Positions 27,621 to 37,322 of a stretch of DNA of 39,046 nucleotides are shown one piece after another. This stretch comes from an uncultured Alphaproteobacteria bacterium (GTDB taxonomy: Bacteria; Pseudomonadota; Alphaproteobacteria; HIMB59; GCA-002718135), in NCBI GenBank assembly GCA_902575375.1, contig CACGRD010000009.1, positions 1 through 39,046 on the forward strand, in the 5' to 3' direction. Position 1 is the stretch's first letter. Each line of letters begins with the position of its first letter. The notes under the pieces are model-generated. The model searched no databases. It saw only the letters and a program-made list of their open reading frames with translations, and was not told where the DNA came from. Made by a program: the position numbers and the translations under genes.

Positions 27621-27653
27621 TTGAATATTATTCAAATTATTGAATAAATCAAT
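27621..27653. promoter_or_regulatory. Candidate LacI-family operator array (two or three overlapping palindromes)
   Basis: TTGAATATTATTCAA (27621-27635), TTATTCAA-ATTA-TTGAATAA (27628-27647) and ATTGA-N5-TCAAT (27639-27653) in the divergent cupin/SnoaL-hpsN promoter. Confidence 0.6.
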
Positions 27654-27682
27654 TAATATTTATTAGTATGTAAATAATTTTT

Positions 27683-28780
27683 ATGACAAATAAAATTGAA
27701 GATTTTGAAACAGGGGAAAAAGAAAACAAGAAAATAATTTTTGTAGATTTAAGTACAAGTGAAAATTTAGAAAATAAAAAAAAATTTAAATATTTATTAA
27801 ATAAAGTTGCTGAATCTCCTTTAGATGAATTAGGAGTTAATTTAAAAAACTTATACCATGAAGAAGCTGAATTAAATGCTTTTCATCCAATAAATGAAAT
27901 AAGTGGTGTTGAGAATATAAAAAATAAACTTTGGATACCTCTAAAAGAAGCTTTTCCAGATCTCGAAAGAAGAAATATAATTGTAATTGGAGGATCTTAT
28001 AGAGACAAAGTATTTGTATCGTTTGTTAGCTATCTAACTGGAACATTTGTCAACGAATGGCTCGGTGTTATACCCACAAAAAAAAATATTTATCTTAGAA
28101 CTTGCGAAGCTCATCAAATCTCTAATGGTAAAATTATAAAATCATATGTTTTAATTGATACAGTTGATTTTATTAGACAAGCTGGACACTGGCCAATTAA
28201 TAAATCTTTAGGAGCAGAAGGTATGTGGTCAGCGCCTATTACTGGAGATGGAGAAAATAATGAAAATTTTGACAACGAATTATCTTTAGAATCTTTAAAT
28301 CAAGCATTAACCATGCAGCGAAGTTTAAATATTAAGCCCGAAAGTGATCCAAACTCAAACAAAGATTATATAAGAGATAAATTACTTAATCATCCTCAAA
28401 AAAATTATTGGCATCCAAAAATGATGTGGCACGGACCTGCAGGAATAGGAACTGCAAGAGGTTTAAAAGGATATGTAGAATATCATCAACTTCCATTTAG
28501 ACTTACATTTAAAGAAAGGGATTATTGGAAAATTGGACATTATATTGAAATTGGTGATGGTAATTATTCAATGACTGGAGGTTGGCATAGCATAGAATGC
28601 ATTCATGGTTCAAAAGAATGGTTAGGTTATGAGCCAACTAATAAAAAAATTACAATAAGAGTTATGGATTTTTATTTACATCATGAAGGGCTGATTAGAG
28701 AAAATTGGGTACCAATCGATATAGCACATATACTAGATCAAATAGGTGTTGATATCTTTAAATTAATTCATAAAAAATAA
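27683..28780 (+). CDS. Double NTF2/SnoaL-like domain protein (copy 3)
   Basis: 365 aa with [43 protein letters not shown] and [23 protein letters not shown]. Ends 2 nt before hpsN. Confidence 0.75.
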   Translation: MTNKIEDFETGEKENKKIIFVDLSTSENLENKKKFKYLLNKVAESPLDELGVNLKNLYHEEAELNAFHPINEISGVENIKNKLWIPLKEAFPDLERRNIIVIGGSYRDKVFVSFVSYLTGTFVNEWLGVIPTKKNIYLRTCEAHQISNGKIIKSYVLIDTVDFIRQAGHWPINKSLGAEGMWSAPITGDGENNENFDNELSLESLNQALTMQRSLNIKPESDPNSNKDYIRDKLLNHPQKNYWHPKMMWHGPAGIGTARGLKGYVEYHQLPFRLTFKERDYWKIGHYIEIGDGNYSMTGGWHSIECIHGSKEWLGYEPTNKKITIRVMDFYLHHEGLIRENWVPIDIAHILDQIGVDIFKLIHKK

Positions 28781-28782
28781 TT

Positions 28783-30102
28783 ATGGCAATTGAATATTTA
28801 AAAAAAGGATTAGATGAAAAACAAAGAATTGAAGATAATGATAAGGTAAAAAAAATTGTTGAGGAAACATTAAGTAAAATTGAGTCAGAAGGTGATAAAC
28901 ACATTAGAGAGTTATCTCAAAAATTTGATAACTATTCACCAGTTAGTTTTAGGTTAAATGAAGATCAAATTAATCAATTAATCAGTGAAGTCTCTGATGA
29001 TGATAAAGAAGATATTAAATTTGCTCAGAAACAAGTGCGCACGTTTGCTGAAGCACAACTAAAAACTTTAAATGAATTAGAAGTAGAAACGCACCCAGGT
29101 GTTATTCTTGGTCATAAGAATATACCTGTACAAGCAGTCGGTTGCTACGTTCCGGCTGGTAAATTTCCAATGGTGGCTTCTGCACATATGTCAGTTGTTA
29201 CTGCCTCTGTTGCTGGGGTCCCAAGAATTGTAGCCACTACTCCACCTTTTAAAGGTAAACCAAATCCAGCAGTTGTAACAGCAATGAAAATGGGTGGTGC
29301 TCACGAAATTTATGTTTTAGGAGGAATGCAAGGAGTTGGTGCAATGGCTATTGGTACAGAAACTATTAAACCAGTCGATATGCTTGTTGGACCTGGCAAT
29401 GCATTTGTTGCTGAAGCGAAAAGACAATTGTATGGCAAAGTTGGTATCGATTTATTTGCTGGTCCAACTGAAACAATGGTTATTGCTGATGAAACTGTTG
29501 ATGGTGAAATATGTGCAACTGATCTATTAGGACAAGCTGAACATGGATATAATTCTCCTGCTGTAATGATAACAAACTCAAGAAAACTTGCAGAAGAAAC
29601 ATTTAAAGAAATTGAAAGAATTTTAGAAATTTTACCTACTAAAGAAACAGCAAGTAAAAGCTGGAGAGATTATGGGGAAATTATTTTATGTGACACCTAT
29701 GAAGAGATGTTATCTAAAGCAAATGAAATAGCTTCAGAGCACGTTCAAGTAATGACAAAAAAAGATGATTGGTTTTTGGCAAATATGACTACTTACGGCG
29801 CTTTATTTTTGGGTGCTAGAACCAATGTTGCTAACGGTGACAAAGTGATAGGCACTAACCATACACTTCCTACTAAAAAAGCTGGAAGATATACTGGTGG
29901 TTTATGGGTTGGTAAGTTTATTAAAACACACACTTATCAAAAGATTACGACAGATGAAGCTGCCACTCTCATCGGAGAATATGGATCTAGGCTTTCACAT
30001 TTAGAAGGTTTTATAGGTCATGCAGAACAATGTAATGTAAGAGTAAGACGATATGGGAAAAAAAATGTTGGATATGGAAAACCAGCAGGAGAAAAAATTT
30101 AG
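28783..30102 (+). CDS. hpsN: Sulfopropanediol 3-dehydrogenase (HpsN-like, histidinol dehydrogenase superfamily)
   Basis: 439 aa HisD-superfamily protein. From memory it closely matches roseobacter HpsN ([96 protein letters not shown]). Neighbours are ComDE and Xsc, not his genes. Confidence 0.85.
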   Translation: MAIEYLKKGLDEKQRIEDNDKVKKIVEETLSKIESEGDKHIRELSQKFDNYSPVSFRLNEDQINQLISEVSDDDKEDIKFAQKQVRTFAEAQLKTLNELEVETHPGVILGHKNIPVQAVGCYVPAGKFPMVASAHMSVVTASVAGVPRIVATTPPFKGKPNPAVVTAMKMGGAHEIYVLGGMQGVGAMAIGTETIKPVDMLVGPGNAFVAEAKRQLYGKVGIDLFAGPTETMVIADETVDGEICATDLLGQAEHGYNSPAVMITNSRKLAEETFKEIERILEILPTKETASKSWRDYGEIILCDTYEEMLSKANEIASEHVQVMTKKDDWFLANMTTYGALFLGARTNVANGDKVIGTNHTLPTKKAGRYTGGLWVGKFIKTHTYQKITTDEAATLIGEYGSRLSHLEGFIGHAEQCNVRVRRYGKKNVGYGKPAGEKI

Positions 30103-30103
30103 T

Positions 30104-30499
30104 TTATTTTAATTTCCCTTTAACTCTCATTTCATTTCTAATTTTTGTTGCCGAGATATCATGTATTTCTTTTCCTAAATCATGTTCTGTAAATGAATAA
30201 CCAACTCCTCTTCCGTAAGAAATATCAATAATGTTTGGAACCTTAACAACTACATATTCTTTTCCATCAGTAAAACCATGTTGAGCTAAACCTTCATTAA
30301 TTTTCGCTTGTACTTCTTCAAATTGAAATGGATTGTCAGCTTGACCTTCTACACCTGCATCTACACCTCCCACGTCACGATACATAATACATACCTGACC
30401 TGTTTTCTGAAGTGCTCTTTTAAATAATTCTGTATGTCCATGATGCCATGGTTGCCATCTACCTAACATTTGTACTGTTGGTTTTTTCCAATCAAACAT
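30104..30499 (-). CDS. Nucleotidylyltransferase (NMNAT/cytidylyltransferase-like)
   Basis: 131 aa with GRWQPWHHGHTELFKRAL (HxGH) and ISATKIRNEM. Confidence 0.75.
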   Translation of the reverse strand: MFDWKKPTVQMLGRWQPWHHGHTELFKRALQKTGQVCIMYRDVGGVDAGVEGQADNPFQFEEVQAKINEGLAQHGFTDGKEYVVVKVPNIIDISYGRGVGYSFTEHDLGKEIHDISATKIRNEMRVKGKLK

Positions 30500-30905
30500 T
30501 TTTAATCTCCTTTGCTAGATTTTCTATTTCTTCATCTGATAAAAATTTAGTTATTTTAATGTCAGTTTTACTTGGTTGTTCAAACATTTTATTTGTATCT
30601 TCAAACCTACCTTCTTTAATAGTATCCAGCCAGATAACAAAATCAGGCCCAAAAGCTTCTCTTGCTTTTTCAGTTGGTGCTACGAAATCACAAATTACCC
30701 ATCTTCCATTTTGTTTTTCGAAATCGGCAAATGTTTTCATTCTATTGGCTTGTCGTATTCTACCTTCCATCGTAAAATCCCAATCGTTTGCTGACTTCCT
30801 GACTACATCTGCGTTATACCAAGCACAATTATCAATTACTTTAATAAGCCTTTCAGCTAACCAAGTTTTACCAGCACCAGGAAGACCACAAATAAGTATT
30901 TTCAT
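30492..30905 (-). CDS. Small P-loop kinase, adenylylsulfate kinase (CysC)-like
   Basis: 137 aa, Walker A GLPGAGKTWLAERL, ADVVRKSANDWDF, VICDFVAPTEKAREAFGPDFVIWLDT; overlaps the nucleotidylyltransferase gene. Confidence 0.75.
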   Translation of the reverse strand: MKILICGLPGAGKTWLAERLIKVIDNCAWYNADVVRKSANDWDFTMEGRIRQANRMKTFADFEKQNGRWVICDFVAPTEKAREAFGPDFVIWLDTIKEGRFEDTNKMFEQPSKTDIKITKFLSDEEIENLAKEIKNV

Positions 30906-30916
30906 ATGATTATAAT

Positions 30917-31708
30917 TTAAATTTTTGCTATAAAGTTAGGGTTGATAACACTTTCTTTCGTGTTGTATAGTATTATATTTTTATTAAAATCTTTAACTGA
31001 ACCTCCTGCCTCTTCAAGAATAATATGTCCAGCAGCAATATCCCATTCTGAAGTTGGACCTAGTCTAGGATAAATATTTGCCTTACTTTCAGCTAAGTAA
31101 CAAAATTTAAGAGAACTACCAATTTGGATTAACTCAAAATTATTACAATTATCATTTATCCAATTATCAAAATCTTTATTAGAGTGTGATCGACTACCAA
31201 TAACTTTTGTTAAATTACTTTTATCTTTAACAGAATTTATTTTTATAAAATCTTTAGTTGATTCAATATTTGACTCTGTAATTAATTTATATGCACCATA
31301 GTTTTTTAAAGCGTAATAAAGCAAAGACTTAGCAGGTGCATATATAATTCCAAATATTGGTGAATTATTTTTTATTAATGCAATATTAACTGTAAATTCT
31401 CCATTTTTTTTAATAAATTCTTTAGTTCCATCTAATGGATCTATTAACCAATATGAATTCCAATTTTTTCTTTCTTGCCATCCTACTAGACTTTCTTCGC
31501 TTAATATAGGAACATTCGGACTAAAAGATTTTAATCTGTTTAAAATTAAATTATTTGATTTGATATCAGCTTCAGTAATGGGTGAATTGTCATCTTTTAT
31601 TTCTACATTAAAAGATTTTTTATATACTTTTTGAATTTCCTTACCTGCATTTATAGCAGTATTTAATATTTTTAATAAATTTTTTGATTTATGTAATTCT
31701 AAGTACAT
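30917..31708 (-). CDS. cysQ: 3'(2'),5'-bisphosphate nucleotidase (CysQ-like, inositol monophosphatase family)
   Basis: 263 aa with LSEESLVGW, WLIDPLDGTKEFIKKNGEFTVNIALI and SEWDIAAGHIILEEAGG. Confidence 0.88.
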   Translation of the reverse strand: MYLELHKSKNLLKILNTAINAGKEIQKVYKKSFNVEIKDDNSPITEADIKSNNLILNRLKSFSPNVPILSEESLVGWQERKNWNSYWLIDPLDGTKEFIKKNGEFTVNIALIKNNSPIFGIIYAPAKSLLYYALKNYGAYKLITESNIESTKDFIKINSVKDKSNLTKVIGSRSHSNKDFDNWINDNCNNFELIQIGSSLKFCYLAESKANIYPRLGPTSEWDIAAGHIILEEAGGSVKDFNKNIILYNTKESVINPNFIAKI

Positions 31709-31742
31709 GATTCTTTTAATAGAATTTTTTTATTAACTAAAA

Positions 31743-32654
31743 TTATATGTAAATGAAATACATATATCCAAAATACAAAGTTAATCCGATAATTCCATAA
31801 ATACGTCCAATTTTTTTAACAAAGATCATAAACATTAAAATTAATGCTGTAATTGATAACATGAAATATAAGTCTTGATTTGCTAAAACTGCAGGAACTT
31901 TAAAATTACCAAAAAATGAACTAATACCAAGAACGCCCAATATATTGTAAATATTAGACCCCAGAATATTTCCTAGAGCAAAATCAATCTTTTTTCTAAA
32001 TGCAGAAACAATACCAACTGCTAGTTCTGGAAGAGAAGTTCCAAAAGCTACTAATGATAATCCAATTACTGAAGCTGGAACATTATAAGTTCTTGCAATA
32101 TTAATTGCTGAGTCAACAAGTAAATCTGCACCAAATACTAAACATACTATGCCTATTATAATTAATATTAATGATATAGTTATCGAATAATCATTTTTAT
32201 CTATTTCTAAATTATCAATTTCTCCTTTTTTTATTTGAACATACATTAGATAAATTAATGATGTAATTGCAACTAAACCAAAAATAAAATTAAAATAAAA
32301 AAAAGTCATAATAATTAATACAATTCCTAAAATAATATTTATCCAAGCTTGGTTAATCTGATTTTTATTTATATTTATAATTGGAAAAATTAATGTTGTA
32401 GTGGCCATTACAAGTATCAAATTTGCAATATTACTTCCAACAACAGCGCCTAAAGCAAGATCTGAAAAATCATTAAGAACTGCATTAATACTGCTTGCCA
32501 ATTCAGGTAACGATGTTCCACCCGCTACAATTACAACACCAATTGCAAACAATGAGATATTAATCTTTCTTCCAAAACTAACCGAACCTCTTATAATTAT
32601 TTCAGCACCTAAAACTAGAAGCCCTAATCCAATAATAGAAAATAAAATATCCAT
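31743..32654 (-). CDS. Sodium/calcium exchanger family protein (YrbG-like)
   Basis: 303 aa with paired alpha-repeats GGTSLPELASS...GAVVGSNIANL and GTSLPELAVGI...GNILGSNIYNI. Confidence 0.92.
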   Translation of the reverse strand: MDILFSIIGLGLLVLGAEIIIRGSVSFGRKINISLFAIGVVIVAGGTSLPELASSINAVLNDFSDLALGAVVGSNIANLILVMATTTLIFPIININKNQINQAWINIILGIVLIIMTFFYFNFIFGLVAITSLIYLMYVQIKKGEIDNLEIDKNDYSITISLILIIIGIVCLVFGADLLVDSAINIARTYNVPASVIGLSLVAFGTSLPELAVGIVSAFRKKIDFALGNILGSNIYNILGVLGISSFFGNFKVPAVLANQDLYFMLSITALILMFMIFVKKIGRIYGIIGLTLYFGYMYFIYI

Positions 32655-32770
32655 TGAAAATTTTTTATTATTTAAGTTAGTTATATGTTTAAATTAAATA
32701 GTATATAATAAATAAATTTTTCTAAATTATGCACGAAAGTTTTGACTATATTACAAGTGATCAGAAATAA

Positions 32771-34540
32771 TTATTGAATTACTGTATCTTTAGGATCAAT
32801 TCCAGCCACTTCAACTGGTGCTTTCATAGCATCTCTTCTAAAAGGTTCTCCTAATTCTTGATTTAACATTACTTCTATAAAAGTAGTAATACCTTCCATT
32901 TGATCCTTGCAAGATTGTTGCAAGGCTTCTGTTAGTTCCTCTTGAGTGTAAACTTTAACACCCTTAAATCCACACGCTTCTGCAATCTTTGCATAGCTTA
33001 ATTTAGGATCAAGTTCAGTTCCAACAAAATTATTATTATACCAAAGAGTAGTATTTCTTTTCTCCGCTCCCCACTGATAATTTCTAAAAATTATCATTGT
33101 AATATCTGGCCAACCATCTCTATTGCAAGAAGTCATTTCACTCATACTAATTCCAAATGCACCATCGCCCGCAAAGCCTACTACCGGTGTATTGGGACAA
33201 CCTATTTTTGCTCCAATTACAGATGGAAAACCATAACCACATGGTCCAAATAAACCAGGTGCCAAATACTTTCTACCATTCTCAAATGTTGGATAAGCAT
33301 TGCCGATTGCACAATTATTTCCTATATCACTTGATATAATTGCATCTTCAGGAAGACCTGCTTGAATAGCCCTCCATGCCATTCGTGGTGACATTTTCTC
33401 TGGTTCTCTGTCTCGTGAATCTTTATTCCAAGATGTTCCTGGATCATCTTCTTCATGATCAAGGCCAGTTAATGTTTGTAACCAAGCAGACTTTGTCTTA
33501 TGAATTAACTCCTCTCGTTCTTTTCTATCTTTATCACCTGCATTTAATGTAAGATTTTCTAAAATTTGTTTTGCAACTAGTTTTGCATCTCCACAAATAC
33601 CAACACTTATTTTTTTTGTTAAACCAATGCGATCAGAATTGATATCAACTTGAATGACATCAGCATTTTTTGGCCAATAATCTATTCCATAACCTGGTAA
33701 AGTTGAGAAAGGATTTAATCTTGTGCCAAGTGCTAAAACTACATCTGCTTTAGATATTATTTCCATTGCTGCTTTAGATCCATTATATCCTAAAGGACCA
33801 ACCGCAAGGGGATGTTTACCAGGAAAACTATCATTGTGTTGGTATCCGCAGGCAACTGGAGCACTTAATTTTTCAGCAAGTTTTTTGCAATCATCAATAG
33901 CGTCAGCTAAAATCACTCCAGCACCAGATAAAATGACTGGGAATTTTGCATTAGATAAAAGATCAGCAGCTTCTTTAATTGCTTCTGTTCCCCCTGAAGG
34001 TCTTTCAAATTTAATTATAGGTGGCAAGTCAATATCAATAACTTGAGTCCAGAAATCTCTTGGTATATTTAATTGAGCAGGAGCAGATCCTTTAATAGCT
34101 TTTGAAATAACTCTATTTAAGACCTCTGCAACCCTGGAGGGATCTCTTACTTCTTCTTGATAACAGACCATATCTTTAAATAAGTTCATTTGTTCGACTT
34201 CTTGGAAGCCTCCTTGACCAATAGTTTTATTAGCTGCCTGAGGAGTAACTAAGAGCATTGGAGTATGATTCCAAAAAGCAGTTTTTATAGGTGTAACCAA
34301 GCCAGTTATACCAGGTCCATTTTGCGCAATACACATTGCGATTTTACCAGTTGATCTTGTATAGCCATCAGCCATAATTCCGCCGTTTGACTCATGAGCA
34401 ACATCCCAAAATGTTATTCCAGCTTTAGGAAAAAGATCTGATATTGGCATAAATGCCGAACCAATTATTCCAAAAGCGTGTTGAATACCGTGTTTTTGTA
34501 AAACTTTTACGAAAGCTTCTTCTGTTGTCATTTTTGCCAT
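32771..34540 (-). CDS. xsc: Sulfoacetaldehyde acetyltransferase
   Basis: 589 aa TPP enzyme. From memory it strongly matches Xsc (MTTEEAFVKVLQKHGIQHAFGIIGSAFMPISDLFPKAGITFWDVAHESNGG; QGGFQEVEQMNLFKDMVCYQEEVRDPSR). Confidence 0.95.
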   Translation of the reverse strand: MAKMTTEEAFVKVLQKHGIQHAFGIIGSAFMPISDLFPKAGITFWDVAHESNGGIMADGYTRSTGKIAMCIAQNGPGITGLVTPIKTAFWNHTPMLLVTPQAANKTIGQGGFQEVEQMNLFKDMVCYQEEVRDPSRVAEVLNRVISKAIKGSAPAQLNIPRDFWTQVIDIDLPPIIKFERPSGGTEAIKEAADLLSNAKFPVILSGAGVILADAIDDCKKLAEKLSAPVACGYQHNDSFPGKHPLAVGPLGYNGSKAAMEIISKADVVLALGTRLNPFSTLPGYGIDYWPKNADVIQVDINSDRIGLTKKISVGICGDAKLVAKQILENLTLNAGDKDRKEREELIHKTKSAWLQTLTGLDHEEDDPGTSWNKDSRDREPEKMSPRMAWRAIQAGLPEDAIISSDIGNNCAIGNAYPTFENGRKYLAPGLFGPCGYGFPSVIGAKIGCPNTPVVGFAGDGAFGISMSEMTSCNRDGWPDITMIIFRNYQWGAEKRNTTLWYNNNFVGTELDPKLSYAKIAEACGFKGVKVYTQEELTEALQQSCKDQMEGITTFIEVMLNQELGEPFRRDAMKAPVEVAGIDPKDTVIQ

Positions 34541-34672
34541 AATAAATCCTTAATATATTATTCTTAATTACATTAAATTAATTATTAAAAGAACTACAAT
34601 AATCTTGTTAGTTATTTATTAATTTAATAGAATTCCTATTTAATGAAAAAATAATTATTTACGATTGATAAA

Positions 34673-36505
34673 ATGACGCTTCTTGGACAAGAGATTATTA
34701 AAGCTACATCAAAAACTTTGCCTAATCAACCTGGCGTATACCAAATGCAAGATGAAAAGGGTAACATTCTATATATTGGAAAAGCAAAAGTATTATCAAA
34801 TAGAGTAAAAAATTATCTATCTCTAAATAACCTCACCAGAAGAATTCAAAGAATGGTTAGTCTAACTAAATCAATGAACTTTTTTGTTACAAATACAGAA
34901 TTAGAAGCAATCATCCTAGAATGTAATTTAATTAAAAAACATAAGCCAAGATTTAATGTTCTGTTAAGAGATGATAAATCATTTCCCTATATCTTTATTT
35001 CATCAGAGCACGATTTTCCTAGAATTGAAAAACATCGAGGTCCACAAAAGAAAAAGGGTAGGTATTATGGACCATTTGCAAGTCCAGATGCAGTAAATAG
35101 AACTATTAATACGATACAAAGAATATTTCTTTTAAGGTCATGTACAGATAAAGAAGTAAATGCAGGAAATAAGTTATGCTTCAATTATTATCTTAAAAGA
35201 TGTTCAGGTCCCTGCGGAGGAAAAATAACAAAAGAAGCTTATTCAAAATTAATAGAGGCAGCAGATGATTTTTTAAGTAGTGGCAATTCAAAAAATATAC
35301 AAAAAAATTTTACAGATCAAATGTATAAGGCTTCAAAAAAAAATAATTTTGAATTGGCGGCATCTTTAAGGGACAGACTTAAAGCTTTAAAACATATTGA
35401 GCAAAATAATTCTATTAAGATTAAGGATATTAAAAATGCTGATATTTTTGCCATAACATCAAATGAAGGTAAAACATGTATTTATGGAAGTTTTTTTAGA
35501 AATAATACTTCTTATGGAGGTAAAGCTTTCTTCCCAGATCATGACAACTTATTAGATCATGATGAAATAATGTTAGGTTTCTTAAATATATTTTATGCAG
35601 AAAAAAATATACCAGAAACAATTATTACTAACATAGTTATTGACAAAAATAATAATTCACAAATTTTAGGAAAAAATTTTGATAAAACAAAATTCATTAA
35701 ACCATTGAAAGGACCTAAAAAAAATTTACTTAAATTTGCAGAAAAAAATTCTAAAATAAATTTAAACATCAAATTAAATAAACTTAAATCTTTTGATAAT
35801 TTTAATAAAGAAATTAAAAAAATATTCAAACTCAAAGATGAAATTATTAAAATAGAAGCTTACGATAATAGCCATACTTTTGGAAAACATCCTATAGGTG
35901 TAATGGTTGCTTATAATCAAAATGGATTTATAAAATCAAATTATAGAAAATTTAATATACGATTTGATCTTGAAGAAAACAAAAATAAAGTTGATGATTA
36001 TTATATGATGAAAGAAATGTTAACTAGGAGATTTAGTAATTCAAAATTTCAAGACGAATTAGATTTACCAAGTTTATTGCTTATAGACGGAGGCAAAGGA
36101 CAATATAATTCTGCAAAAAAAGTATTAGATAATTTGAAAATAAATATACCAATTATTTCTATGGCAAAAGGTGAGGAAAGAGATGCTGGTAGAGAAATTC
36201 TTATATATGATAAATTAACACATAGATTAAATGAAAATAATCCACTTCTTCACTTTTTACAAAATATTAGAGATGAAGTGCACAGATTTGCAATTACAAC
36301 ACATCGATCCAAAAGAGGGAAGATGGCTATTAGATCAGTGTTTGATGATATAGAGGGAATAGGTCCTGAAAGAAAAAAAATATTAAAAAAACATTTTGGT
36401 ACTGTGGAGAAATTAAAATTAGCTAGTTTAGATGAATTAAAGAAGGTTAAATCTATACCTGAGTCAATTCTGACAAAAATTTATGAATATTTTCATAGCG
36501 TTTAA
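34673..36505 (+). CDS. uvrC: Excinuclease ABC subunit C
   Basis: 610 aa with GIY-YIG domain (PGVYQMQDEKGNILYIGKAK), EAYDNSHTFGKHPIGVMV and C-terminal HhH region. Confidence 0.97.
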   Translation: MTLLGQEIIKATSKTLPNQPGVYQMQDEKGNILYIGKAKVLSNRVKNYLSLNNLTRRIQRMVSLTKSMNFFVTNTELEAIILECNLIKKHKPRFNVLLRDDKSFPYIFISSEHDFPRIEKHRGPQKKKGRYYGPFASPDAVNRTINTIQRIFLLRSCTDKEVNAGNKLCFNYYLKRCSGPCGGKITKEAYSKLIEAADDFLSSGNSKNIQKNFTDQMYKASKKNNFELAASLRDRLKALKHIEQNNSIKIKDIKNADIFAITSNEGKTCIYGSFFRNNTSYGGKAFFPDHDNLLDHDEIMLGFLNIFYAEKNIPETIITNIVIDKNNNSQILGKNFDKTKFIKPLKGPKKNLLKFAEKNSKINLNIKLNKLKSFDNFNKEIKKIFKLKDEIIKIEAYDNSHTFGKHPIGVMVAYNQNGFIKSNYRKFNIRFDLEENKNKVDDYYMMKEMLTRRFSNSKFQDELDLPSLLLIDGGKGQYNSAKKVLDNLKINIPIISMAKGEERDAGREILIYDKLTHRLNENNPLLHFLQNIRDEVHRFAITTHRSKRGKMAIRSVFDDIEGIGPERKKILKKHFGTVEKLKLASLDELKKVKSIPESILTKIYEYFHSV

Positions 36506-36532
36506 AAAATTCTTCATCTAGAAAGAATAGAA

Positions 36533-37075
36533 ATGAACATATCAAATATTCTAACAATAATTAGAATAGCTATAATCCCAATTATAGTTCTTTGTATATA
36601 TCTTACAAATCCATACTTTGGTTGGATTGCTTTTATATTATTTTGTCTAGCTGGAATAACAGATTACTTTGATGGTTATTTAGCAAGACTAAGAAATGAA
36701 GTAACAAATTTTGGAACATTTTTAGATCCAATCGCAGATAAATTACTAGTAGCAGCAGTTATTCTTATTTTGACTTCAAAAGGTGTAATAAGAGATTGGG
36801 ATACAATTCCAGCGTTAATAATATTATTAAGAGAAATAACAGTATCAGGTTTAAGAGAATACTTAGCGGGGATAAAAGTCAGTATACCAGTTTCAAGAAT
36901 AGCAAAAGCAAAAACCTTCCTTCAACTAGCCGCACTTGGATTGCTTATATTATCTGAAAGTAATTTAAATTTATTATTTATTATTTATTTAGGTAAGACT
37001 TTTCTTTGGATTGCTGGAATTTTAACACTTTATACCGCATATGATTATATTAAAGGATCAATAAAACATTTTTAA
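36533..37075 (+). CDS. pgsA: CDP-diacylglycerol--glycerol-3-phosphate 3-phosphatidyltransferase
   Basis: 180 aa CDP-alcohol phosphotransferase motif DYFDGYLARLRNEVTNFGTFLDPIADK. Confidence 0.95.
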   Translation: MNISNILTIIRIAIIPIIVLCIYLTNPYFGWIAFILFCLAGITDYFDGYLARLRNEVTNFGTFLDPIADKLLVAAVILILTSKGVIRDWDTIPALIILLREITVSGLREYLAGIKVSIPVSRIAKAKTFLQLAALGLLILSESNLNLLFIIYLGKTFLWIAGILTLYTAYDYIKGSIKHF

Positions 37076-37076
37076 A

Positions 37077-37322
37077 ATGAGAATTCGATATTTTGCTTGG
37101 ATTAAAGATATAACTAATAAAGATGATGACATAATAGATATAAATCACCCTAAAACTGTACAAGAATTAAAAATATATTTAGAAAATTTATATCCTGAAC
37201 TAAAAAAACATTTTTTACAAGATGTTTTAAGATTTGCAGTTAATCAGGAATATGTTTCAGAAAATTTAAATTTAAAACCAATTGATGAAATTGCAATCTT
37301 TCCACCAGTCAGCGGTGGGTAA
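37077..37322 (+). CDS. moaD: Molybdopterin synthase sulfur carrier subunit
   Basis: 81 aa ending in FPPVSGG (C-terminal GG), adjacent to moaE. Confidence 0.93.
   Translation: MRIRYFAWIKDITNKDDDIIDINHPKTVQELKIYLENLYPELKKHFLQDVLRFAVNQEYVSENLNLKPIDEIAIFPPVSGG

Noticed and set aside
28783-30102. Annotating this gene as histidinol dehydrogenase (hisD)
   Set aside because: Same superfamily, but the sequence blocks match HpsN as I remember it, there are no his genes nearby, and xsc and comDE are in the same window.
30448-30909. 153-aa plus-strand ORF
   Set aside because: Fully antisense to the APS-kinase-like gene, with no recognisable domain; likely a shadow ORF produced by codon bias.
33723-34046. 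107-aa plus-strand ORF inside xsc (also 4136..4399, 13634..13912, 32401..32697 and other short antisense ORFs)
   Set aside because: All lie antisense to well-supported genes and have no independent evidence.
32771-34540. Acetolactate synthase large subunit
   Set aside because: TPP-enzyme family shared, but the N-terminal third matches Xsc almost block for block and no small subunit gene is adjacent.
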